Made by a program: the position numbers and the translations under genes. From Juglans regia (lineage: Eukaryota; Streptophyta; Magnoliopsida; Fagales; Juglandaceae), in assembly GCF_001411555.2 (NCBI RefSeq), contig NC_049914.1, forward strand, positions 11,708,847 through 11,772,846: a DNA stretch of 64,000 nt, written 5' to 3'. This document shows positions 23,244-35,145 of the stretch, piece by piece. Positions within the stretch are counted from its first letter, which is position 1. Each line of letters starts with the position of its first letter. Under the pieces are notes generated by a model. That model was not told the origin of the DNA. It ran no database searches and was given only the letters and a program-made list of their open reading frames with translations.

Positions 23244-24012
23244 ATGGTTGAAAACACCCGCATGAAAGATCTCCAGGAAGGACTCAATGCCCAAAAAAAA
23301 AACTACAGACCAACTTATCCAAAACACTGACAACCAATTTAATACAATTGGAGTGGAAATGTTGGTTATGAGACGCCAAATGGAGACGATGATGAAGCAA
23401 TTTTCCACGATGGCAGCAGACCTGCACAATGTTAAAACAACTATGTCAGGAGATTCTTCTAGTCACCAACAACTCAATGACCAGCAGGAACACAGTAATG
23501 ACCAACTCGTAACCCATGGTTCATACATACATCCCAGATCCATTTGTTTGGACTTTCCAGTTTTTCAAAGGGACAACCACCATGGTTGGCTATTTAAGGT
23601 AAATTATTGTTTTACCTATCTTAATATTCCTCCTCAGAATAAACTGCATCTAGTTTCACTACACATGGAAGGGAAGGCACTAGTTTGGTTCCAAGACTTG
23701 GAACAATCTGGGGGATTAATTACTTGGGATGCTTTTGTTAATGCATTAATAGTCATATTTGGCCCAACCACTTATGATGATCCTATGGAACAATTGGCTA
23801 AGTTGAGACAGAAGGGTAGTGTTGAAGATTACAAAATTGATTTTGAAGCCTTATCCAACGGGCTGCATGGGTTATTTGAGAATTACAAGCTTAGCTGCTT
23901 TCTCAGTGGCCTTAGGGATGATATAAGGTTAAAAATTAAAATATTTATCCCCACTGATCTAATCACAACTTATGGACTTGCAAAAATTCAAGAGGAAAAT
24001 ATTTATCTCTAG
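23244..24012 (+). pseudogene. Gypsy gag
   Basis: Opens with MVENTRMKDLQEGLNAQ; an A-run near 23292 shifts the frame into the main stretch 23287-24012. The capsid-like part has LDFPVFQRDNHHGWLFKVN, LVSLHMEGKALVWFQDL, and YKIDFEALSNGLHGLFENY, the Retrotrans_gag fold. A stop ends it at 24010. The zinc-finger part is found downstream at 24150-24240. Confidence 0.88.
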
Positions 24013-24150
24013 AAAAAGCCTCCATACCGTAGCCATCCCTACATCACAACCACACAGACCCATGATTCAACCTACATTAAATCCTATCCATAGCCTCCTA
24101 CCACAAATACCCTCCCAAACCAGCCCAAAACCATAGTCCCAATCCATAAA

Positions 24151-24609
24151 GTGAGGCAACAAGAGATGAGAGAGCGCAGGGATAAAGGCTTGCGTTATTC
24201 TTGTGACTCTAAATGGGCCCCAGGTCATAAGTGTTCAAGCCCAAAGCTGTATTTAATTGAGGAGATAAAGGAGAATTATGAAGTAATTGACATGAGCACT
24301 AATAAGGAAGGGGGCCAGCTTGACACACAGCAAATTTCAGTTACTGGTAAAAATCCAGAAATTATTTTGCATGCTATTATCGGGTCCTTGAACCCCAAGA
24401 CTATGCGAGTTGTGGGCAGAATTGGTAACCAACCAGTCACTATTCTCATTGATTCAGGAAGCACTCACAATTTCCTGGATCCTTCTATATTATCCAAAAT
24501 ATCCTTACATGTGCTGACTGATGATGAGGTTAGAGTGAAAGTTGCAAATGGGGACCAAGTTCAAAGTGAGGGCAGAATTAAAAATGTACCAATGGCTGTC
24601 CAAACATGA
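24151..24609 (+). pseudogene. Gypsy gag zinc finger and aspartic protease
   Basis: Contains a plant gypsy zinc knuckle (CDSKWAPGHKC, first Cys degenerate as YSC) near residue 16-28, then the retropepsin domain with ILIDSGSTHNFLDPSI, where DSG is the active-site triplet. It ends at a stop at 24607; the remainder of the protease (WLTLAGWDVLLGV) is readable to about 24670 in another frame. Confidence 0.88.
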
Positions 24610-24719
24610 AATTTTCTACTGACATGTACTGGCTAACGCTGGCAGGCTGGGATGTTCTGCTTGGTGTTTAGAAGTTACAGGAGCTAGGGTCGATCTTATG
24701 GAATTTTCATAACCTCACA

Positions 24720-26151
24720 ATGCAATTTACATACCAAGATATTGTTTTTGTTTTAAAGGGGATGCGAGACAACACTTTAATGGAAAAAGGGCCATTTAAC
24801 AGAGCTACTGCTCTGGAAAACAAAGGGTTACTATTGCAGCTCATTGAACAAATCCCTCAAACCCAACCATCTGCCATTATCCCTAAACCCATACAACACC
24901 TACTTGACCTGTACCTTAACATCTTTGACCTCCCTTCTGGCCTTCCTCCAACTAGATCTCATGACCACAGTATCACCCTAAAACCAGGAACTCAACCAAT
25001 TTATGTTAGGCCTATTGCTACCCCTATTTTCAGAAAGATGAAATCGAAAAGATCATAAAAGAGCTAATAGAATCAGATGTGATCAGACCTAGTCAAAGCC
25101 CTTATTCCTCACCTGTTTTGTTGGTAAGGAAGGCTGATGGCACATGCTGTTTATGTGTGGACTATCGTGGCCTCAATCATGTCACAATGAAGGATAAATA
25201 TTCAATTCTGGTGGTGGAGGAATTAATGGATGAATTACATGGGGTCAAAATGTTTTCTAAACTTGACTTAAGGTCTAGATATCATTAAATAAGGGTGGAA
25301 CTTGAAGACATCCCTAAAACCGGATTTCGTACACACGAAGGGGCACTACGAATTTTTGGTTATGCCGTTCAGCTTAACCAACGCACAATCAACCTTTCAG
25401 AGTTTAATGAATCAGGTTTTTAAACCTCATTTACGGAAGTTTATTTTGGTTTTTTTTAATGATATTTTGATCTATAGTAGGGATGATGAAGCCCACCTAC
25501 ACCACCTACAGCTCACTTTTGACATTCTAAGTGATAACCAGCTTTATGCTAAGCTGAGTAAAAGTGATTTTGGTTGCTTAGAAATTGCATACTTGGGACA
25601 TTTAATTTCTGGCCAGGGAGTACGAGCAGATCATGAGAAGATAAAGGCTATATTGAGTTGGCCACCACCTAACTCAAAGCTTTGAGAGGCTTTTTAAGCC
25701 TCACAGGTTACTACCGAAGATTTGTGAGAGGCTATGGAGCTATAGCTGCAACACTGACCAATTTACTAAAAAAAGACAGTTTCAAGTGGGATGTGGAAGC
25801 TCAGGCAGCATTTGATAAGCTCAAAACAACCATGACTGAACCTCTAGTTCTAGCCCTACCAAACTTTCAAAAACCCTTTTTCATTGAGTGTGACGCTTCA
25901 AGTGAGGCCATTGGTGCAGTACTTATGCAATAAGGGAGACCCCTCGCATTTTTTAGTCAAGCTTTGAAACGGAGATCCCTACGGCTCTCTACATATGAAA
26001 AAGAATCTTTGGCCTTGGTTTCTGCTGTTCAAAAGTGGCGCCATTACCTTCTCGGCCAGCCGTTTGTTATCAAAACGGATCACCAAAGTTTGAAGTTCTT
26101 GCTTGACCAGAGAGTTGGGACAGTAATGTAGTAGAGATGGATTGCTAAGCT
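24720..26151 (+). pseudogene. Gypsy reverse transcriptase and RNase H
   Basis: Linker 24720-25058 (LDLYLNIFDLPSGLPPTRSHDH), then RT in several frames: SPYSSPVLLVRKADGT, CVDYRGLNHVTMKDKY (25079-25288), FLVMPFSLTNAQSTFQSLMN and the active-site motif VFFNDILIYS at about 25450, where the family norm is FxDD. The RNase H follows with [47 protein letters not shown] and KTDHQSLKFLL. Stops occur at 25286, 25683, 25931 and 26129. The Asp-to-Asn change would inactivate the polymerase. Confidence 0.9.
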
Positions 26152-26152
26152 C

Positions 26153-27650
26153 ATGGGGTTTGAATTCGTAGTTGAATACAAAAAGGGTAAGGAGAACCTA
26201 GTAGTTGATGCCTTATCTAGGCAAGAGAGGGAACATGAGGTGACGATATCTCTCATTTCTTTCCCAAACTGGGACTGGATGACTGAGATAATGGCCTCAT
26301 ACACTAGTGATGACAGAATTAAGGCTTTTTGGGAGAAACACAAGCAGGGGCAGATGCAGCCCCCTTTCTCAGTGAAAAGTGACACTTTATTTTATAACGG
26401 CAGAGTTTACATCCCTGCCAACCCCTCCTTCATACAGAAGCTACTGAATTTATTACATGGCAGCCCCCTAGGGGGCCACTTGGGCTTTGACAAAACCTTG
26501 TAAAGGGTTAAGAGGGATTTTTATTGGCATGGCTAGAAATCTGATGTGAGAAATTTCTTGAAAAGGTGCAATATTTGCCAAACTGTCAAGGTGGATAACA
26601 CACTTATCAGTGGGCTTCTGCAACCCCTTCTAGTTCCTTCAAAACCATGGGCTGACATCACCATGGACTTTGTTGAAGGCTTGCCCAACTCAGGTGGTTT
26701 TAATGCCCTATGGGTAGTAGTTGACAGGTTCACTAATACTTCCATTTTATACCAATTTCCCATCTATATATTGCTAAAACTATCGCCCACCTCTTACTCA
26801 AACACATTTTTAAACTTCATGGGATGCCCAACTCAATCACCTCAGACCGAGACTCAACTTTTGCTAGTAGATTCTAGCAAGAACTACTGTTCTTACAAGG
26901 GGTTAAGTTAGCATTCAGCATGACTTACCATCCACAAACAGATGGGCAAACCGAAGCCATTAACAAACAAGTGGAGAACTACTTGAGATCCTATATTTGT
27001 GATCAATCTAAGGAGTGGTCTAAGTGGGTGGTCTTGGCAAAATGGTGCTATAACTCGAGCCAGCATGCCTCGAGTAAAATAACACCTTTCTAGGCCCTGT
27101 ATGGTTACACACCGCCTAAGCTAAAAAGCTACATCATAGGCACATCGAAATTAGAGGAGGTTGAGACTACCTTGTGTGAAAGAGACAAACTTTGGGTCCT
27201 ATTGAAACAAGATTTGGTCAGATCCCAGGAGAAAATGAAGAAATATGCAAACAAAGACAGAAAGGAACAACATTTTTAGATTGGCGACTAGGCTTAACTA
27301 AAACTCCAACCATACAGACAATCATCACTTCGCCGTCATCAAAACTTGAAGCTCTCACTACGTTTTTATGGGCCTTTTCAGGTGGTGTAGCAAATCGAGG
27401 AAGTAGCTTACTGTCTTCGATTACCCCCATCGGCCTAACTGCATGACGTCTTCCATGTCTCCCAATTGAAAAAGAAGTTAGGAAACCAAGTCAGTATCAT
27501 TCCCACCCCTCCACCCATTGACAAAGATGGCATCTTGAAACCAGAACTAGAAGAAGTTATCAACCGTAGATTGAAGAAGGTTTGAAACTTACCAATGTTT
27601 GAGCTCTTGGTTTGCTGGAATGGTTAGACTCAAGATGAGGCTTCCTGGGA
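26153..27650 (+). pseudogene. Gypsy integrase with chromodomain-like tail
   Basis: Integrase zinc-binding region (LLHGSPLGGHLGFDKT and RNFLKRCNICQTVK), core domain start WADITMDFVEGLPNSGG with the first catalytic Asp, and further on TYHPQTDGQTEAINKQVENYL. A one-base shift near 26760 separates the parts, and the second Asp region is damaged. The tail (27440-27650) has VFHVSQLKKKLG and ends DEASWEP, as in a chromodomain. Stops occur at 26501, 27092, 27278 and elsewhere. Confidence 0.87.
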
Positions 27651-27702
27651 ACCATAAACGCAACTTTGCATCGATTACCCACACGTTGTGGGTAAGGTGT
27701 TT

Positions 27703-27718
27703 TGATGGGGATGAGAGT
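27703..27718 (+). other. Polypurine tract of the gypsy element
   Basis: TGATGGGGATGAGAGT directly precedes the 3' LTR at 27719; it is the expected plus-strand primer. Confidence 0.65.
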
Positions 27719-28064
27719 TGTTACACGTCGAATGGAAAGGGGAAGAACAACATTGTCGAAGTGTTGAGTTAGAGATGTCGGTAGCCTTAGGGTTCGGTCC
27801 TTCCAGAAGGTTTTCTCCTTAGGTTAAGACACGGGTTGGAGTGGGCCGATGTGAGGACAGTGGGCCTTAAGCAAGGGGTAAGGCCAGTGAAGGATGAAGG
27901 TGACTTATGTGGGCTTCGAATGGGCCCAAGGCTTGATCCATGATTTATTTATACTCTTTTATTTTTGTATGCTCTTTTATTTCCTTTATTCTGTAACCGA
28001 GTAATGTAAGGGTCAATTATGTCTTTACAATAGCACTAATATATCTAGCGTAGTAACCGTCTAA
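27719..28064 (+). repeat. 3' LTR of the gypsy element, first part
   Basis: Matches 22716-23060 of the 5' LTR. Interrupted after CCGTCTAA by the CACTA element; it resumes at 33688 or 33691. Confidence 0.92.
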
Positions 28065-30949
28065 CACTACAAGAAATCAGGTCTCAGAGCTCAAAATCGT
28101 CGCAAATACATATAATAATCGCTGTATTTGATCATTTTCGGCGATTTATAAATCGCTGCAGGTTCGACGAAATCCTAAAGCCATTTTTTATCAATTTTGG
28201 CGATTTTAAAAAATCTTTACAAAAGACTACTATTTCCGGCGATTTTAGTCTGTCGTAAATGTCTCAAAAATCAATCGAAATGACATTTCCGTTTATCATT
28301 AAAATCGTTGAGAAAAGTCAAATGCTGCCAAATAGTTCGTCGCAAAAGGTTAAAAAAATACAGCAAATAACTCAATATTTTTTTCTAGCGATTTTGAATT
28401 AGCGTCGCAATTACTATTTTACAGCGTAAAGTTTCACCGCAAATAACAAACCAGAATAGGTGTCTCAGAAAAAGAAAATACACAAACCAGAATACAGAAA
28501 AAATATAATACACATCCAAATTATATGTTCTTGCTAAAAACAACTATTACACAAGTGAGAAACACAAAACCAGACTTACAAATAATCTAAAAACCTAAAA
28601 GAATATGTTAAAGTAACAAAAGAAACAAAAGAACTAACCCTCTTGGCTTTAAGAAGTTGCTCCCTTTTGGTAGGTTTTATTCCTAATCCTGTGCACGAAA
28701 CTAGGACAAAGTCTGTTTCTTGCCCAGTCTGCAAGACATCAGTTATCATATTAAAAAAACTAAAAATATATCTATAAGTTATTCTCTCAATATGAAGCTA
28801 GCCCAAAAAGCTTCCATTGCGACTATTTCTTTTGAGAGATTTCACAAATATGGTTAAACACATCCTTAGCTCATGACAAATGGTATAAGCGCCAGCTTAA
28901 TAACTCCATTTGGCTCAGGGTGCACACAATGCATATTCACTTAAAGATGTGTTAAGAAAAAATAATTATGACGAAAGGAAAGGGTGGATCATTTTTAATT
29001 TATGCAAAAATGGATTTTATAAAATATTTTATCATATAACATATCACTTATGACCCTGGATTCTTAGATAATGTTGTCCTAGTAAAAATTACATGCAGAA
29101 CATATTGGAAATGAAGAAGTTACAAGAAGTAATAGATATAAGATCCAAGAAAATCACAAGTTGTGTTCATGTAAGATAATGATTCAAGCTTTCAACCACC
29201 AAAATGAAGCAAATCCCACCCCTGTACATATTCATCAAGTGCAATAAATTGCATGACAAAACCATCACTGGAAAACTGCACTAGCAACCAGGGAATCAAA
29301 ATTAAGAAGTATAAATATCGATTGAAGATTCACATATATATCAAGTTTTTCCATCGCATTAAAGCCTAACAAAATTTTGCTCTCCTCATAGAGTCAAATA
29401 ACAATACCTTTATTTAAGTAGACAGATGATAGGTACCTAGAAATCGACCACAAGCAGGCAGGAATGGGTGGAACTCCATTTAATACCACTGCAACCATTT
29501 GATTCATTTAATACCACTGTCATAGACATGCAAACATCAATCTGCCAATTGTATATAAAATACAGAGATGTTGAGCTACTTCAGAAATGGCAATAAAAAT
29601 CTACTTCAGAAATGTTGAGCTGGAAGATGAACAACACATTCATTGGACAAAGCACATCCAATACCCATCCTCCATACACATACAATCCAATCCCATAAAG
29701 CTAAAAAGTTCACTAATTTGCCACTGGGCCTTTCAGAAGTTAAAAGAACTATAAACCTATCAACTAGAAGAGAAAAGAAGAAACAAAGTTTTATATATGT
29801 ATGTATTTATGTGTGTGTGTGTGTATATATATATATACATAATTCTGCATGTTTCTACCTTCCCTCCACTTGGTTACACACCCAACTAAACAAGTATTAG
29901 GAGAAAATGTAAGGACAGATGAGGTTGGAAGACACTTGGCTGCTATATTTTTAGGTGCTAAACATGTGGTAAGAGAGGGAAAAATGATGGAGTTTTAAAC
30001 TAAACTAAAATTAGTCTTCTTACAAATGAAATTTAAGCCAAAGTTCCAGCCTTGTAGAGTGAAGATGTAAGCTAAAAATGAAGGGGAAACTACTGCAACA
30101 CAAATCTTGATGTACTTTGAGCTCTAATAGGTGGGTTTAATCCTATTTATAGATTCTATTTTCCTTCCTTATGATTATCCACTCAAATACACAATGACAT
30201 AGAAGAAAGATGTGAGAAAATGAAGGTGAAACTCAGAACATAAATTCTGGATAACCTATTTTACTAGCAATCATGAATTACTTCAGATAAGTGCTCACTT
30301 ATCAAATCCACCCATAGCAGCTAATGCTATTGCCACCCATAGCAGCTAATGCTATTGCCACGCACTAGGTCACTTCTAAAAAGATTGACCCATAGGTTTG
30401 TAGATTACTAAATACTAAAGTTTGCCAGATTTTGATAGGTAAAACATGGTTTTTCTAATAGAAGAGGAGGGATTACTTAATCTTTAGGAAAAGAGCAAAA
30501 GCTCACAAATTTATTGTTTTTTCTCTTGCCAATGAAAAAGAACCTTACTTCAAATAAGGTGTAACAACTGAGCCTGGACTTCTAAACCATCTGAGTTAAT
30601 TAATCCGTTCATTCTATTTTAAAGGTAGTGGGTGATAGACAGCACGGTGTTAAAATTTCTGACAAGTTGAATAAAAGAAAACACGTGTGAAAATCTGACT
30701 TCAACTACATATTTAAGCAGTGAACTAACATTATGCCAGCATGAGACTCTTGCAAAACAAAGTAATCTTAGCTCACTCCAAACACTTCACTGGAGAAAAT
30801 TTACTTGGGATGCAGTTGTTTGATTTCTTCAGGATTTTTATGCAGCTTTCACATAACTAACCGAATATAGGTGCAAGAGAGATCAAGAGTCAAATCTGTC
30901 TACATGCAGTACTACTTGAGCTCTCTATCATATATATAGATATGTTGGC

Positions 30950-30989
<40 letters not shown>

Positions 30990-33687
30990 TTATATATGAT
31001 GTTGATAATCCTAATCCCATAACAAATCCAAACAATTCAAAATAATTGACTTTCAATCTGGAATTACTATCTAACCATTCGATTCCTACACCAGCTAGCA
31101 ACATTATAAATACACTAAGCAGAAAAGATTAAAACGAGAAGATCTTCTCAATGTTAAAAAGAGTAAAAATAAGTATCAATATTCAATAAGCCTTCTTACA
31201 CGAAGAAAAGAGAGTACCCAGAACCAAAAGAATGAAGCCAATTCAAATGCATTTTGCAAAGAGTTAAAACAAAGAACATGCAAATCAGTTTTACTTTCCC
31301 GATTGAAAGTCAGTCCATAGAAATTTAAGAAAGAATAAGAAAGCAGCTTTGCAATTATCTGCAGATGTGTCATGCTTTTTTCAACTTGGAACAAAATAAA
31401 ATGGATCAAGGACAACAATAAATACATGGATTCTTAAACCAGACAAGATCATCTTGAGGCCTTAGCTTTGCTCCTGTGAGTAATCTAGTTATACCTACAT
31501 TCTCTAATGCCAATGTTGCAACAACATGCTACAGCTTTGTGCCCACCAGAAGAACAAGCTGGACACAAACATGTAGAACCAAATGACAAGACATTTACAT
31601 GAGGGGAACTCAGAGCTATGTGATGTTGACTTTTCATGCTTTTTTTCATTTGGGAATACACATATATTATACTACCTTAGAATGTACACATGTATTCAAT
31701 CAGCCTAGAAGTAACTGCGAAAGCTACAAATAAAAAATAAAAAAGAGAACTTACAACAATAGAAATGATTGCTATCCAGCAATAGAGATTTCACAACTAC
31801 ACCTATGGCAAGCCTTATGATAATATCCTCATTCTCTTTATGGAAGCATGACCTAAAACCAAATTTATACTGTAATTTGAAACAAAGTTAGTATAGGAAT
31901 TTAATAAACTTATAGACTATAGTTGATGCTAAAAAGAAAGAAGAAGAAGTATAAGTTGAAGAAAAACTCAAGAGACGAGGGGCTGCAAATTGCTGCTGTT
32001 ATATTCTGTACAAACCAAAATCGTGAAAAGCACAGTACTGTTATAAAACTCATAATCAAAAGGAGATCAAATGGTCAAATTATAATCAGAAGATCATAAT
32101 TCAAGTTTATTTGTTGGCACCATCGGAGTTGCGAACTACAATACTTCATGAGTTATAATATCAAATCAATACAATGTCAACCTTTTTTTTTTTTTTTTTT
32201 GGCATTCTCTCATACATAGAGAGATATGAAAATAAACAAGACATAATAAAACAAGCAACTATAATTAAACTATAACTCAGTTTATTTTCAGGTAATGAAG
32301 TTCTATTCGCGGAAAAGAAACTTTGTATTCCCTATCACTTGGCATTCCCTTTTCTTTTCTTTTCTTATTAAAAGAAACTTTGTTTTCTCTATGTTTAATA
32401 GTACTTGTAATGAGAGAAAATTAGTGTGATTTATTAGTGTTAAACAAAGTTGAGAAAATTAGTGTGATTTATGAATAAAGTATTGTGTATTCATGGTTTT
32501 CCAAACGTTGAATACACAAGAATTTATTAGGACCTATCATTAAAACAAGAAAACATTCATATTAATAATGGGAAAAACTTATTCATGTTTTCAAGTTCTA
32601 ACAAATAAAAATAAAATCTATCTTCATATATCCCTTCTGCCCCAAACTGGAAATTAGACATCAAGTTCATTAGCACGCACCAAATCTAGGTTCAAAGCCA
32701 TAATTGAAAAATGCATGGGTGTCAACAATCCATATACAAACTAGCGACCACATAGATATTTCTACAGTACAGGTACAAAACACAAAACCCAATCTCCAAA
32801 CGGAACTAAACCAAGAAATCAAGCAAAGATAAAAAGAATGAAAAGAACCCATATGTGAAAACCGAAGGCAATATCGGGGGTGGTCATGGTGATAGCTTGG
32901 CGTGGAGTGGTGGCTCGGGAGGAGCATGGTGGCACTGAGGAGAGCTGGTGGTCGTGGGTTGCGAACAGAGCAAGGGAGAAAGGGAGGGCCTCAGGCTGCT
33001 TGGCTAGGCGTGGAGGAGAAGGGGGCTTCGACAGAGGACTGTCGACGGTGCCGAGGTGTGGGTGGTCTCCAGAGGCAGCGATATAGAGAAATCTGAGAGA
33101 GAGAGGTGAGGCCAGATTAAGGAAAAAGGCAAGAGATCGGCGTGGGGGCTGGGGGAAAAGGAGGGGGTGGCCGTCGAGGTGAGGTGGCGGTGGGGTGGTG
33201 GGGTCGTTGGTGACTGGCTGTGCGTGGCGAAGGCTTGAAGGAGAAGAGGGATTGGGGAGAAGGGAGGGGAGGGAGGGGGAAGGGGAGGGGGCTCGAGGGA
33301 AACAAATGAGAGGAAAATGTACCACATGGTTTTTAAATTTTATTAGGTTTTTCGGTGGTTTTCATTTGCCGCTAATAAGCTTTAATTGCCGCCTATTTTT
33401 TTACAGCGACAATGTTCACCGCAAATATCATCAATTGCAGCGATTTTTCTAATGGACGGAACTTTAACACCACTACAGTTAAAAATTATTTGTTGTGTGA
33501 CAAAAATCGCCGCTAAAGATGGAAAAGTCACCACAAAAATTGAAGTCTAAATTCTCTTCCTCCATTTCCCAACTTCGCAATGGAGATTGAGCAGCAACTT
33601 GAAAATTGCCGGAAATAAGATATATTTGCAGCGATTTCTTTTGCGATGATTTCTAAATCGCTGGAAAAAATTTGATGTCTTGTAGAA
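28065..33687. mobile_element. CACTA (En/Spm-type) transposon, non-autonomous
   Basis: Inserted in the gypsy 3' LTR with the 3-bp target duplication TAA (28062-28064 and 33688-33690). The left end CACTACAAGAAATCAGG pairs with the right end CATCTTGTAG-type sequence, where the outermost GTG has become GAA. Subterminal regions (28080-28440 and 33350-33680) carry many GCGATTTT, TCGCAAAT and GCCGC motifs in both orientations, as expected for CACTA transposase binding sites. I found no transposase frame. A TA microsatellite lies at 30955-30990. The interior includes a GC-rich island at 32880-33310, described separately. Confidence 0.9.
32819..33325 (-). other. GC-rich proline-coding island inside the CACTA element
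   Basis: An uninterrupted 168-codon minus-strand frame rich in Pro, Ser and Leu, far more GC-rich than the rest of the element. The plus strand is open too, as expected from composition. It could be a captured host gene 5' end or merely a low-complexity leader. I do not recognise a domain. Confidence 0.3.
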
Positions 33688-33846
33688 TAAGGAAGCATCA
33701 AGAACCTGATATTCAATTTGTACGTTATTCAGTTTCATCTATGGAGGAGCTTTCCCTTGAAGAGAGCATTATTCTTTCAACTGAATACATATAATTTTTC
33801 CATAAGATTTGTTGTTTTCCATTACTTTCTAATTTGATCCATTACA
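33688..33846 (+). repeat. 3' LTR of the gypsy element, second part
   Basis: Starts with the duplicated TAA, continues GGAAGCATCAAGAACCTG, and ends CCATTACA followed by the GTCAA duplication. Matches 23056-23208. Confidence 0.92.
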
Positions 33847-34691
33847 GTCAAGGATGCCATGGCGACGAATTATCAAACAGGTGCCATGCATGCAAAACTA
33901 GCGACCCATTTAACGCCACATCTCATGCACATTCGGACGAATGATTGATATAATATTAGCAATTCAATTAATGATCTGAACTGAGATGTATTCTGACTTT
34001 CGTGGCCCCTTGTCTACGACTTTCCGTTCGTCTTAAATGCATGCGCCCCATGCATGATTTACCTTTCTGAGATTGTGGCCCGTGGGGGAAAAAATTTCTT
34101 GGCCATCATCCCAGCCTCTCAGGTTTTTTGCTAAATGACCCACGTAAAAAGTTTCCGTCTAGAGGTTCATTAATTTTCATGACGTTGGATTTTTTTTTAG
34201 CAAGGTTTTTCTTTGTTTAATTTTTTTTTAAAAAAAAATTATATTTATAAGTTGGTACGAAAAACACATATATCATCTACGTCACTTACCTCTTACAAAT
34301 TAAATCATACTATATTCAGCATGCATACACCTCTGATCATATATACATATACATATGTATATAATATATATGTACATATATATAATTTGCAAGTAGGAGA
34401 TGCAAGGATTCTTGTTTGGGTGGCAGTACTACTACAGCGCGCAGTACTACAGCTATCGAAAATTTCTCCCGAGATGTGTATTTCCTTTTTCTTTTTTTTT
34501 TTATGTATTTTTTTAATTATCTTAAACATTCTAAAACAATTATAACATCACTATAAAAATAGTTTCTTAATTACTGAATAAAAAAAAATTATTGTCGGAT
34601 CCATTACGGGATCCTATCATTTTCCTTTTTGTTTCTTCATTGTCCCACAATAATGAAACGAGTAATGCGACCATGATCTCGACGCTCAAAC
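33847..34691. repeat. Foldback element, right arm, outer part
   Basis: Reverse complement of the left arm. It contains the uninterrupted version of the LINE target site at about 34283-34300, which proves that the LINE tail was added only to the left arm. It ends near GATCTCGACGCTC. GAGTTATGC directly follows (34692-34700) and also occurs at 20835-20843 on the other side. Confidence 0.88.
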
Positions 34692-35009
34692 GAGTTATGC
34701 AAAATATTATTATTAATATTTTACAAATAATAATAATAATAATTGAAAAACAAAAACAGAAGTAGCCATGAGCAAATTACAGAAAGGGATGGAAGAGTGT
34801 AACCGGAGAGCTTGATGATGACCTGCACACCACTTGTTGATATATCAGTTAATAACTTGGCCATCCAATATTGAATTGTTGAGATAGACATGTCATCATG
34901 TTAAGAAATTAATTCAGTTCACAACTGGGTTTGTCTTACTTAGGGAGTTCATGATGATGAAAGTTTGAGGCAATATTCAACCCTAGTTATGGCGCCGGGA
35001 AAGTTGATC

Positions 35010-35145
35010 CACTACAAGAAAAACGAGTATTTGTAATTGATTATTTGTGACGATAATGATTATTTGCGATGAAAACAAACTCATTATAGCAGAAAATAGT
35101 CTTCGTAGGAAATAACTGATCACAAATAAACAATTTTCTTGTAGT
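35010..35145. mobile_element. CACTA-type MITE, 136 bp
   Basis: Ends CACTACAAGAAAA and TTTTCTTGTAGT are inverted repeats, with ATTTGTGA and TTTGCGATG motifs inside. Same end type as the large CACTA at 28065, but too short to code. Confidence 0.7.

Larger units (their letters stand above)
22716..33846 (+). mobile_element. Ty3/gypsy LTR retrotransposon with nested CACTA
   Basis: Target duplication GTCAA at 22711-22715 and 33847-33851. The LTRs begin TGTTACACG and end ATTACA. The order gag, protease, RT, RNase H, integrase, plus a C-terminal chromodomain-like tail (EASWEP), identifies Ty3/gypsy of the chromovirus type. The two LTRs show roughly 30 substitutions over about 490 aligned positions by my hand alignment (about 94% identity), so the insertion is of intermediate age. 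Multiple in-frame stops make it inactive. Removing the nested CACTA leaves about 5.5 kb, a normal length. Confidence 0.93.
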
